Assembly (NCBI GenBank): GCA_005778355.1 | Contig: SXON01000096.1 | Span: 1 to 54,652, forward strand | DNA length: 54,652 nucleotides | DNA from: Pseudomonadota bacterium | Lineage (GTDB): Bacteria > Myxococcota_A > UBA796 > SXON01 | Reading direction: 5' to 3' | Shown: positions 24,350 to 32,800 of the stretch, piece by piece | Numbering within the stretch: position 1 is the first letter of the stretch | How the letters are laid out: every line of letters starts with the position of its first letter | Notes under the pieces: generated by a model | Databases searched by the model: none | What the model was told of the DNA's origin: nothing | The model's input: the letters and a program-made list of their open reading frames with translations, nothing else | Position numbers and translations under genes: made by a program

Positions 24350-26017
24350 GTGCTCCTGCTCCTCGCCTGCACCGACACCCCCGCCGTCACCCAGTCGGCC
24401 ACGGGCGCGATCACGCCGGTGCCCGAGTTCGAGCGTCCCGACACCGGCGTGGTGCTGGAGTCTCGCGAGACGGACGATCCTCCGCCGCCCGACACGGGCC
24501 AGGCACCCGACCCCGCGCCCCCGGCGGTCCTGCTCAACGAGGTGGTGGCCCGCAACGACTCCACCTGGGACGGTGGCGACGGCACCTGGCCGGACTGGGT
24601 GGAGATCTACAACGCCTCGGCGGAGGCCGTTCCCCTGTCGCAGCTGGCCTTGGCCGACAGCTCCGACCTCTTGTGGCTCGGCGGAGAGGGCACGCTCGAA
24701 CCGGGTGCACGCCACGTCATCATCGCCGACGGCAAACCGGACGCGGGGCCCGATCACGCGCCCTTCTCGCTCGACGGCGATGGCGACGAGCTCACGCTCA
24801 CCGTGGAGAGCCGCGTGTCGGACCGCCTGGCGCTCGGCGAGATGCCCCGCGACGTGGCCTGGGCGCGGTTACCGGACGGTGGCCCGTGGAGTCTCACCAT
24901 CCACACCTCGCCGGCGAGCGAGAACCCGCAGACCGGCGACACCGACCTCGACCCCACCAGCCTGGTGTTCCAGCTCGACGAGATCATCCCCATCGAGATC
25001 GGCCTCTCCGACGCGGCGATGGCGTCGTTGCGGGCCAGCCGCCTCACCTGGGTCGACGGCAGTGTCACCTTTCCGGAGGGTGAGTTTCCCAACGTGCAGG
25101 TGCGACTGAAGGCCTACGTGGGCTCTAGCCGGACGATCGACCAGAAGTGCGGCTTCAAGGTCGACCTCAACGAGTACGAGGACCGGCGCTGGCACGGGAT
25201 CGAGACCTTGACACTCAACAACATGGTGCAGGACGTCACCTACGTGCACGAGTACATGGCCTACCAGCTCTACCGGGCGATGGACGTGCCCGCGCCGCGG
25301 CAGGGCTATGCGTGGGTGACGGTCAACGGCGAGGACTACGGGCTCTACCTCATCATGGAGAGCATCGACGATCGCTTCCTCGACCGCTGGTACGCCGATA
25401 GTTCAGGTCCGCTCTTCGAAGGCGCCTACGGGGTCGACCTTTACGCGGGCTACGAGAACAGCTTCGAGTACGACGAGGGACCGGACCCCAACGATCGTTC
25501 CGATCTCACCGAGCTGATCGCAGTGCTCGACCAGGGCAGCAACGAGGCGGTCCTGGCCGAGGTGGAGACGATGGTGGACATGGACGAGTTGCTCCGCAAC
25601 ATGGCGGTGGAGGCCGTGGCGCTCCACTGGGACGGCTACACCACGCGCAACAACTACCGGCTGTACAAGGACCCGTCCACCGGGCGTTTCCAGATCATCC
25701 CCTGGGGGACAGACCAGACCTTCATGACCGCCTACTACGGCCCCTGGAGCGCCTACGGTCGACTGTTTACCTTCTGCCTCGCCATCGACAGCTGCTACGA
25801 CCGGTACAACGTCATCCTGGAGGAGGCCACCTACACGATGGACGACCTGGCGCTCGATGGGGTGGCCACCGACCTCGCCGACTGGCTCCGACCGTACATC
25901 GAGGTGGACCCGCGCAAGGAGTTCGGGATGTCGACACACGACTACTACCTCGATTACACAGTGGCGACGGTGCAGAGTTATCCGCAGTCGGTGAGGGATC
26001 AGATCTTGGCGAGGTAG
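24350..26017 (+). CDS. CotH kinase-family lipoprotein with lamin-tail domain
   Basis: A 555-residue protein. The leader is MLLLLAC; an in-frame TAG at 24338-24340 leaves GTG 24350 as the only start. After a Pro/Asp linker comes a lamin-tail domain (about residues 60-150: LLNEVVARNDSTWDG, WPDWVEIYNASAEAVPLS, HVIIADGKPD). The CotH kinase-like domain then spans residues 215-530 (KCGFKVDLNEYEDRRWHG, YGLYLIMESIDDRFL, NNYRLYKDPSTGRFQIIPWG, then TDQTF). CotH of Bacillus phosphorylates spore-coat proteins. In secreted bacterial proteins the substrate is unknown; ATP access outside the cell is an open point. Confidence 0.88.
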   Translation: MLLLLACTDTPAVTQSATGAITPVPEFERPDTGVVLESRETDDPPPPDTGQAPDPAPPAVLLNEVVARNDSTWDGGDGTWPDWVEIYNASAEAVPLSQLALADSSDLLWLGGEGTLEPGARHVIIADGKPDAGPDHAPFSLDGDGDELTLTVESRVSDRLALGEMPRDVAWARLPDGGPWSLTIHTSPASENPQTGDTDLDPTSLVFQLDEIIPIEIGLSDAAMASLRASRLTWVDGSVTFPEGEFPNVQVRLKAYVGSSRTIDQKCGFKVDLNEYEDRRWHGIETLTLNNMVQDVTYVHEYMAYQLYRAMDVPAPRQGYAWVTVNGEDYGLYLIMESIDDRFLDRWYADSSGPLFEGAYGVDLYAGYENSFEYDEGPDPNDRSDLTELIAVLDQGSNEAVLAEVETMVDMDELLRNMAVEAVALHWDGYTTRNNYRLYKDPSTGRFQIIPWGTDQTFMTAYYGPWSAYGRLFTFCLAIDSCYDRYNVILEEATYTMDDLALDGVATDLADWLRPYIEVDPRKEFGMSTHDYYLDYTVATVQSYPQSVRDQILAR

Positions 26018-26024
26018 GGTCCAA

Positions 26025-26726
26025 GTGCTACGGGAGGCGCTGGTCTTCGCGTGCGTGCCCCTCGGGGCGAGCGCGGTCGGGTGGTTCGCCACCCGGGCGG
26101 CCTGCTCGGCGGCGCCGAGGCCCGCGAGCACCGGGGACGTGATCAACTTCCTGGCACCCGAGGCGATCTTCGGGGCCTTCGGGGAGCCGCTGGTGATCGC
26201 GCTCGGAACCGTGTGTGCGGTGGCCGTGGCGCTCACCCCGCTGCGGGGTCCTCTCCCAGGCTGGGCGGCGCAAGCCATCGCGTGGCTCCCGGCCACGGCC
26301 GTGCTGCTGCTCGGCTCGCCGGCACCCCTGCTCGGAGGGCCGGCTGGGGCGATGCCCCTCGTGACGACCTGGGCGATGGTCACGGCCGCCGTGGCGGCCG
26401 TCGCGGGCCTGATGGCCGGGAGCTGGGCCAGAATGGACAACACGGAGTCCGGTGGCCTCGCACGCCACCTCGCGCGGGTGGACGTGTGCGACCGGGCGCG
26501 AGAGGAGGGCCTCTTCGCGCTCCACCGCGACATCCAGCGGTTCAGTCCCGCCCCTTGCCCACCGGAAGCCGCCCGCGAGGCCTGCGATCACGCGGCGTGG
26601 CGCGCGCTCGAGCCGGGTGACCGCGAAGCGCTCGAGGATGCCCTGCGTCGCTGGGCGGACATGCCACGGGTGGGCGACATGGTGTTCATCGTGCGGGCAA
26701 CGCTGCGCGACGCCGGTGCGCTCTGA
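26025..26726 (+). CDS. membrane protein of unknown function, 233 aa
   Basis: The first 130 residues hold four hydrophobic segments (about 5-25, 55-72, 82-100 and 112-132), separated by short loops. A cytoplasmic Arg/Glu-rich helical domain follows (residues 140-233, HLARVDVCDRAREEGLFALHR). No family recognised. The GTG start lies eight bases after the CotH gene, and the stop overlaps the next ATG (TGATG), so it bridges the CotH gene and the following lipoprotein in one likely operon. Confidence 0.65.
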   Translation: MLREALVFACVPLGASAVGWFATRAACSAAPRPASTGDVINFLAPEAIFGAFGEPLVIALGTVCAVAVALTPLRGPLPGWAAQAIAWLPATAVLLLGSPAPLLGGPAGAMPLVTTWAMVTAAVAAVAGLMAGSWARMDNTESGGLARHLARVDVCDRAREEGLFALHRDIQRFSPAPCPPEAAREACDHAAWRALEPGDREALEDALRRWADMPRVGDMVFIVRATLRDAGAL

Positions 26727-27457
26727 TGCCGATCAGAGCCGCGTGGGTGGTGGTGGGTCTCGTGGCCTGCGGCGGGACGTCCTCGACGGCGGTACCTGTC
26801 GACCCCGCGGCCCCAGCGCCCGCCGGGCCGGCGCCAAGCAGCCTCGAGGGCCCGGTTCCCGATCCGAGGGAGGTCTACACCCCGGCGCCACCCGAACTCG
26901 GCCCCGTCCCCACCGGCGAGGAGTGGGCCACCGAGCACCCGGACGCGCCCGCGCTGGTGACGGGCACCTACGCCTACCTCGCCACGCGGGGCATCTCCCG
27001 CGAGTACCAGGACGCCCATCTGCGCGTGCGGGCCGTGGGCGGGTTGTCCGTCGTCCACGGCGGCCGGACGCTGGTCCTCGACTGGGTCGTGGCAGGCAGG
27101 CACACCCGCGTGGAACTCCCTGGACTGGTGCTGGCGCGGGGCAAGGTCACTCAGGTTCCTCTCGAAGGGTCCCCGGAAGCCGCGGCGTACCTGAGCTTCG
27201 GGTTTGGCGGCCCTCTCGGCCCGCTCCGCCCCGTGGAATCGCTGGTGGGCGACGTCGTCGTCGACCGACAAGTGCGCGGCTGCGAGCCAACCATCTACGA
27301 CGGGCGGCTGATTGTCACCCCCTGGCTCGACGACGATGGGCGCTGGACCGCCGAGTTCCGTGACGGCGTGGTCGACGGCACGGTGATGGTGGCGAAGCTC
27401 GACCTTGAGACTGGCGAGCTGCTCCAGTGCGAGCGCATCGAGATTATCCACTATTGA
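26726..27457 (+). CDS. hypothetical lipoprotein, 243 aa
   Basis: A lipoprotein with a more conventional leader than its neighbours: MPIRAAWVVVGLVACGG, with a positive N-region and a Leu-Val-Ala-Cys lipobox. A Pro/Ala-rich linker (residues 22-60) leads into a compact beta-rich domain (ALVTGTYAYLATRG, LRVRAVGGLSVVHGGRTLVLDW, LEGSPEAAAYLSFGFGGPLG). A single Cys in RGCEPTIYD and another near the end (LLQCERIEI) could pair. No family recognised. Its start overlaps the membrane-protein stop by one base. Confidence 0.7.
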   Translation: MPIRAAWVVVGLVACGGTSSTAVPVDPAAPAPAGPAPSSLEGPVPDPREVYTPAPPELGPVPTGEEWATEHPDAPALVTGTYAYLATRGISREYQDAHLRVRAVGGLSVVHGGRTLVLDWVVAGRHTRVELPGLVLARGKVTQVPLEGSPEAAAYLSFGFGGPLGPLRPVESLVGDVVVDRQVRGCEPTIYDGRLIVTPWLDDDGRWTAEFRDGVVDGTVMVAKLDLETGELLQCERIEIIHY

Positions 27458-27497
27458 CGGCGAGGCGGTACCGCGAGGCGCGGCTCGGCGCGCGCGC

Positions 27498-27534
27498 TTG
27501 ACGATTCGCATAACCGATGGCATAATGATGCCAT
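27498..27534 (+). promoter_or_regulatory. promoter and operator of the RHH/PIN pair
   Basis: -35 TTGACG (27498-27503), 17-base spacer, -10 CATAAT (27521-27526), then six bases to ATG 27533. An inverted repeat ATGGCAT/ATGCCAT (27517-27523 and 27528-27534) covers the -10 and the start codon and is the likely operator for autorepression. The spacing predicts a leaderless mRNA. Confidence 0.7.
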
Positions 27535-27748
27535 GATTCGCACCACCATCATGGCTGACCCGGAGGTACTGGACCGCCTCCGCGCGCTCGCGAGGGCGCG
27601 CGGCGTCTCGCTGGCGGAGGTCACCCGGGAGGCCCTCGAATCGAAGGCTGAAGAGTACCAGCCCGCCCCTAGCTGCCTGGGCATCGGCGCGTCCGGCGAG
27701 GGCGGCGTCTCGGCCCGGGCGAGCGCCGGGCGGGTGCCGCCCCGATGA
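27533..27748 (+). CDS. ribbon-helix-helix antitoxin
   Basis: A 71-residue protein with a CopG/Arc-type ribbon-helix-helix fold at the N-terminus: a beta strand (MIRTTIMADPE), helix 1 (VLDRLRALARARG) and helix 2 (SLAEVTREALESKAEEY). The Gly/Ala-rich tail would bind the toxin. The stop overlaps the toxin ATG by four bases. Such antitoxins bind their own promoter as dimers, and a matching inverted repeat overlaps the -10. Confidence 0.82.
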   Translation: MIRTTIMADPEVLDRLRALARARGVSLAEVTREALESKAEEYQPAPSCLGIGASGEGGVSARASAGRVPPR

Positions 27749-28161
27749 GGAAGCTGGTCATCGACACCGGCGTCTTGTACGCGGCGATGGACCGGAGCGA
27801 CGCGGCACACCGGTCCTGTCGCGAGCTTCTCGAGGGCACGGACCGGGCACGCGTGCTCCCCGCGCCCATCTTGCCGGAGGTCGACTACTTCGTGAGCCGC
27901 CACCTCGGGGCGGGAGCGATGTGCGCCCTGCTGGCCGACATTCGACGGGGTGTGTTCGTCGTCGAGGACCTGGCGGCCCCAGACTACGAGCGGGTGGCCC
28001 AGATCATCGACCGCTACGCCGACGCTGACGTCGGATTCGTCGATGCCGCCGTGCTGGCGGTCGCGGAGCGCCTGGACGAGGACTGTGTCGCGACCCTCGA
28101 CCGGCGGCACTTTGGCCTGCTGCGACCCCGCCACCGCGAGTCGCTGACGTTGTTGCCCTGA
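27745..28161 (+). CDS. PIN domain toxin (VapC-like)
   Basis: A 138-residue PIN-domain ribonuclease, partner of the ribbon-helix-helix antitoxin. The acidic residues expected at the active site are present: Asp in LVIDTGVLYAAMD (residue 7), Glu in ILPEVDYFVSRH, Asp in VGFVDAAVLAVAERL and Asp in TLDRRHFG. The N- and C-termini are those of a complete protein. It is the second PIN pair in the window and is not closely similar to that at 4723-5100, so it is an independent acquisition. Confidence 0.88.
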   Translation: MRKLVIDTGVLYAAMDRSDAAHRSCRELLEGTDRARVLPAPILPEVDYFVSRHLGAGAMCALLADIRRGVFVVEDLAAPDYERVAQIIDRYADADVGFVDAAVLAVAERLDEDCVATLDRRHFGLLRPRHRESLTLLP

Positions 28162-28177
28162 GCCTCCCGGCCCCGGG

Positions 28178-29797
28178 CTACAGCCCCAACCCCACCCAGC
28201 TCGCCGCCGCGCAGTTGCCTGACAGGGTGGTCGACAGCACCACCTCGCCGGCAGCCACGTCCACCGAGAAGGCCACCGCCTCCTCATAGGCGCCGATCTC
28301 CTCGCTCTGCCACAACACCACGCCCCCCTGCGACACGCTGAACACCGAGGTGCCCGAGCAGTATTGCACCCAGTCGTGCATCCCCACCGCTCCGCTCAGT
28401 GTCCCGGCCTCCACGGTGGTGACCAGCGTGGACGGCGCCCCGGCGTACACGCCGTTGCAGTAGTGCTCGCCGTTGATGACGAAGCCCGGTCCCCAGTAGG
28501 TCGCGTCGCTGGCCACCGCCACCCCACCGGACGTGAACGAGAGCGCCGTCGCCTGGGGACAATCGGCTACCTCAGTCCCGGCCACGCGCGAGAGCCGCGT
28601 GTGCAGGAACATGCGCAGGTCGGCGACCCGCCGCTCGTGACTGGAACAGGCGTGGTAGCTGTCCTCGCAGGCGGCGGCGTGAATCGCGTCCGCGTACTCC
28701 ACCACCTTGGCGTCGATCGTCGCCCAGTCGAGCGGACCGGACGTCGCGTGGTCGATCCAGCCCTGGAGATCCCAGCCGCCGGCGAGGGTGCGCGCGTAGA
28801 GCGGGTCGCTGTAGAGGGCGCCCGTCACCGGGTTGTAGCGGGCGTGTGACCAGAGCCAGGGCTCCTCCAGTCCCATTTCCACCGCGTTGACGAAGTAGCC
28901 CGGGTAGCCGAGGTCGGCGTCCATGTCCCAGGGGATCATGGTGATGCGACCCCGGTGATTGTAGAGATAGAAGTTATTACCGTCGGCCGCGAACATGTCG
29001 ATGGCGCCCATCATCGCGCGGGTGGCGGAGATCCGTTGGAAGGGCTCGGTCTCCACGACGGCGGCCAGCTCCTCGTCGGTGCCGCTCGCCACCGCCGTCA
29101 TCGCCGCCACGATGTCGCTGCCGTCGGTCTCCACGTTCGTTTGCGGCACGTACCAGTCGAGCGGGCCGCCCCAGGTGATGGGGTTGAGGCCCTGGCCGTA
29201 GCGCCAGTCCCAGGTGCCATAGAGCGAGCCCTCGTCGTCTTCGAAATGCCGCCGCAAGAACACGTCGTCGATGGGCTCCATCACCACGTAGAAGCCCCAC
29301 TGTTCCCCGTTGGCGTACACGGTGGCCCAGCTCATGCGCGCGGCCGGCAAGTCAAGGTCCCGCAGCACCCACGCGGCGAGCGGGTCGTTGAGGAAGCCGG
29401 CGTCTTGCGTGCTGCCGTCGAGCTTCAGTTGTTCGAGGCCACGGAACTCCTGGCCGTCGACTACGTGGTCAAAGCTCAGCTTTAGGGGCGTCTTCCCGGC
29501 CACCTGGCTCCCGGCGCCGAAGGCGCGGATGCCGATGTCGGCCACCGTCTCGCCGTCATAGGAGAAGTTCGCGGTCCACCAGGTTTCGGCGGCGAAGTTG
29601 TACTGGATGTCGTACCAGGCCGCCGGGTCGATCTCGATGTCGATGCGGTGCACCACGGAGGGGTCGAACACCGCGTCGCTCGGTTCGATCTCCTCGGGGC
29701 CGCCCACCAGCTCGGTGGCGGTGTCGGCGGCGTCGCCTGCGACTTCGGATCCACCGGGGACGGGGATCGAGGTGGTGCAGGCGAGGAGGGGGAGCAC
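28178..29797 (-). CDS. CotH kinase-family lipoprotein
   Basis: A 539-residue protein. GTG 29797 gives the leader MLPLLAC; the frame is open further upstream, but no better start is seen and a TACAAT -10 lies seven bases before the GTG. The CotH domain spans about residues 60-370: IRAFGAGSQVAGKTPLKLSF, EQLKLDGSTQD, WGFYVVMEPIDDVFLRRHF, YLYNHRGRITMIPWDMDADLG, with the expected PWDxD. The C-terminal 150 residues form a separate beta-rich domain with several Cys. It is a second, distant CotH protein besides the one at 24350, lacking the lamin-tail domain. Confidence 0.85.
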   Translation of the reverse strand: MLPLLACTTSIPVPGGSEVAGDAADTATELVGGPEEIEPSDAVFDPSVVHRIDIEIDPAAWYDIQYNFAAETWWTANFSYDGETVADIGIRAFGAGSQVAGKTPLKLSFDHVVDGQEFRGLEQLKLDGSTQDAGFLNDPLAAWVLRDLDLPAARMSWATVYANGEQWGFYVVMEPIDDVFLRRHFEDDEGSLYGTWDWRYGQGLNPITWGGPLDWYVPQTNVETDGSDIVAAMTAVASGTDEELAAVVETEPFQRISATRAMMGAIDMFAADGNNFYLYNHRGRITMIPWDMDADLGYPGYFVNAVEMGLEEPWLWSHARYNPVTGALYSDPLYARTLAGGWDLQGWIDHATSGPLDWATIDAKVVEYADAIHAAACEDSYHACSSHERRVADLRMFLHTRLSRVAGTEVADCPQATALSFTSGGVAVASDATYWGPGFVINGEHYCNGVYAGAPSTLVTTVEAGTLSGAVGMHDWVQYCSGTSVFSVSQGGVVLWQSEEIGAYEEAVAFSVDVAAGEVVLSTTLSGNCAAASWVGLGL

Positions 29798-29804
29798 GGT
29801 TGGG

Positions 29805-29810
29805 ATTGTA
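29805..29810 (-). promoter_or_regulatory. -10 box TACAAT seven bases from the start codon
   Basis: Read on the minus strand, TACAAT is followed by seven bases and GTG 29797. No clear -35. It is another member of the leaderless set. Confidence 0.5.
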
Positions 29811-29844
29811 GCCTGGGTGGGGGGCAGCCCCAGCAAGCCGCGCC

Positions 29845-29853
29845 TGCTATTCT
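29845..29853 (+). promoter_or_regulatory. extended -10 (TGCTATTCT) before the helicase gene
   Basis: TG-C-TATTCT ends at 29853, 35 bases before ATG 29889, and would drive the two-helicase unit. It has the same TGCTA lead-in as the divergent pair at 9980-10024. No -35 match is evident. Confidence 0.35.
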
Positions 29854-29888
29854 GGCGCCCGACCACCCCCGCCCGGTTCTGGCTTCCG

Positions 29889-32800
29889 ATGTTGACCTCC
29901 ACGACGCTCGACGTATTTGCCCTCCGCGACTTCGTCGTGAGCGAGTACGAGAAGTTCGCCACCTCCTTCACCACGATCCAGGCCGACGACATCCGCGAGC
30001 AGGTCGATGCGATCTACGCGCAGAAGCGCTACTGGCCCGAGCCGTTGATTCAGGTCAACCCCAACTACAAGCGCACACGCAGCATCGCCGACCTCGTAGC
30101 CGACGGCACGCTCGACCCCGCCTGCGCCGACATCTTCCCGATGCAGGTGTACCAGCACCAGGCCGAGGCGATCGCGCTCGGCACGCGGGGCGAGAGCTTC
30201 GTGGTGACCACCGGCACCGGCTCCGGAAAGTCGCTCTGCTTCTTCATCCCGATGGTGAGCGAGATCCTCAGGGAGAAACGGCGCGACGCCACCCGCCGCA
30301 CCCGGGCCATCGTGATCTACCCGCTGAACGCGCTGGCCAACAGTCAGCTCGAGGAGCTCGCCAAGTACATGCCGGCGCGCCCGGGCGGCACGCCGGTGAC
30401 ATACGCGCGCTACACCGGCCAGGAGAGCGCCAGCGAGCGGCAGGCGGTACGCGACAGCCCGCCCGACATCCTGCTCACGAACTTCATGATGCTCGAGCTG
30501 TTGATGACGCGCCAGGACGACATCGACCGCGAGGTGATTAGGAACTGCGGCGGCCTCCGTTTCCTCGTGCTCGACGAGCTGCACACCTACCGGGGACGCC
30601 AGGGCGCCGACGTCGCCCTGCTCGTGCGCCGGGTGCGCGAGCGACTCTCGCAGCACCTGCAGTGCATCGGCACCTCGGCCACCATGAAGAGCGACGGCAC
30701 CGTGGAGGAGCGCGGCGCCGCCGTGGCGAGCGTGGCCTCGAAGCTCTTCGCGACGACGATCACCCCCGACCGCGTGATCGGGGAAACACTCGAGCGCGTC
30801 ACCGACAAGCAGTGGAAGCGGAAGTCGATCCGGCCGAGGCTGGGGGCCGCCATCGACGCCGAGATCTCGGCGACGATCTCTGACGCCGAGTTGAAGGATC
30901 ACCCGCTGGCAATCTGGGTGGAAACGGTGCTCGGTATGAACTCCACCGACGAGATGCCCGCCTGGCACCGCGCCCCGCCGCTCACGGTCACCGAGGCCTG
31001 TACCCTGCTCGCCAACGATTCCGGGCGCAGCCCGGAGGCGTGCGCCGTGGCGTTGCGGCGACTGCTGCTGCTCTCCAGCCTCCCCGAACGCGACCGGGTG
31101 CCGGGGGCCACGTCGGAGCGCTCCTTCTTTGCCTTCAAGCTGCACCAGTTCATCTCGGGCGCGGGGCACGCCTTCGCCACGCTGGAGCTGCCGCCGCATC
31201 GAAGGGTTACCGTCGAAGGCCAGCTATTCCACCCCGAACACGACAAGAAGCGCCTTTACGCCACCCACTTCTGTCGAAACTGCGGGCAGGCGTACCACCC
31301 CGTCCGGATCGTCACCGAGGAAGGGCGGCGGCTGGCGCTTGCCCGCGACATCGACGACGCCCTGCCGCCCACCGAGGATGACTCGGAGGAAGACGACGGC
31401 AACAACGAGGAGATCGGCTTCATCACCATGGCCACGGCCGACCTCGAGGCTGACTTCTCCGACGAGACCGACCAGTACCCGGAGAGCTGGCAGGAAGCCG
31501 ACCCGAAGGGGGGCGTTCGCCTGAAGCGCGACAAGCGCAAGCTGCGGGCGCTCGCCATCCGCGTGGAGCCCGACGGCAAACTAAACAGCGGCGCGCCCGC
31601 GTGGTTGATTCCCGGCCGCTTCCGCTTCTGTCTCCGCTGCCGCGACTACCGCGACGATAGCTCGCGCGACCGCAACCGCCTGGCGTCGCTCTCGGCCGAG
31701 GGGCGCAGTTCAGCCACGACCGTGCTGACGGCAAGCCTGCTGCGGTGGATGCACGGCGATCAGTCGGGACTCAAGCCCGAGACACGAAAGCTACTCGGCT
31801 TCTCCGACAATCGCCAGGACGCCGCGCTCCAGGCCGGACACTTCAACGATTTCTTGTTCGTGAGCCTCGTCCGGGCGGCCTTCCTCGGCGCCCTCGGCGC
31901 CGCTCGCGACGCCGGTCTCACCGCCGACCAGCTCGGCGCCGCGCAACAGCGGGCGCTCGGTTTCGACCGTCCCGACCCCCGAATCCGGGAGGAGTGGCTG
32001 GCGGAGCCCGGTTTGCTCGGCGGGGAGCGCCTGGTTGCCGAGCGGACCCTCCGCGAGGTGCTCGCCTACCGCGTGTGGTTCGACCAGCGGAGGGGCTGGC
32101 GCTACACCAACCCCAACCTGGAGCAACTCGGGCTGTTGCGCGTGGAGTACCCAGCCCTCGCCGAACTGGTAGCCGACGAGGCGCGTTTTGCGCGCGGGCC
32201 GCAGCTTCTCGCCCTCGCCAGTCCGGAGGTCCGCGACGCCCTCTACCGGGTGCTCTTCGATCACCTCCGCACGTGCATGGCCGTGAAGAGCGCGGTGCTC
32301 GACCCGCTGGAAACGGAGCAGCTCGCCCAGCGCTCCTACTCGCGGCTACGTGCCCCCTGGGGCTTCGGCAACGACGAGAAGCCGCGACCCGGGCGATGGC
32401 TGGTGCTGAAGGCGCCGAACTTCGGGCGCGCGCGCGCCAAGGACGAAGACCTCATCGTGCGAGGCGGCTGGCGAAGCGGCCTCGGGAAGAAGCTCAAGTC
32501 GGAGCGACTCTGGCAAACGCCCGCCGTCCGCAGCGTGAAGGGCCCGGAGCTCGACGAGATCATCACCACGCTGCTGGAGGCCGCCACCGAGTACGGCCTC
32601 GTGGGCGAGGAGTCCACGCCCTTCGACGTGCCCGGCTGGAAGCTGCTCGACAGCGCCGTGACCTTCAAGCTCGGGACCGGCGAGAGCCCGGAAACGCGGA
32701 AGACGGACAACGCCTTCTTCCGCGAGTTCTACCAGGCGCTAGCGGCCATCCTCGGGCAGCGCGAACATCCCCTGTTCGGCTTCGAGGCGCGCGAACACAC

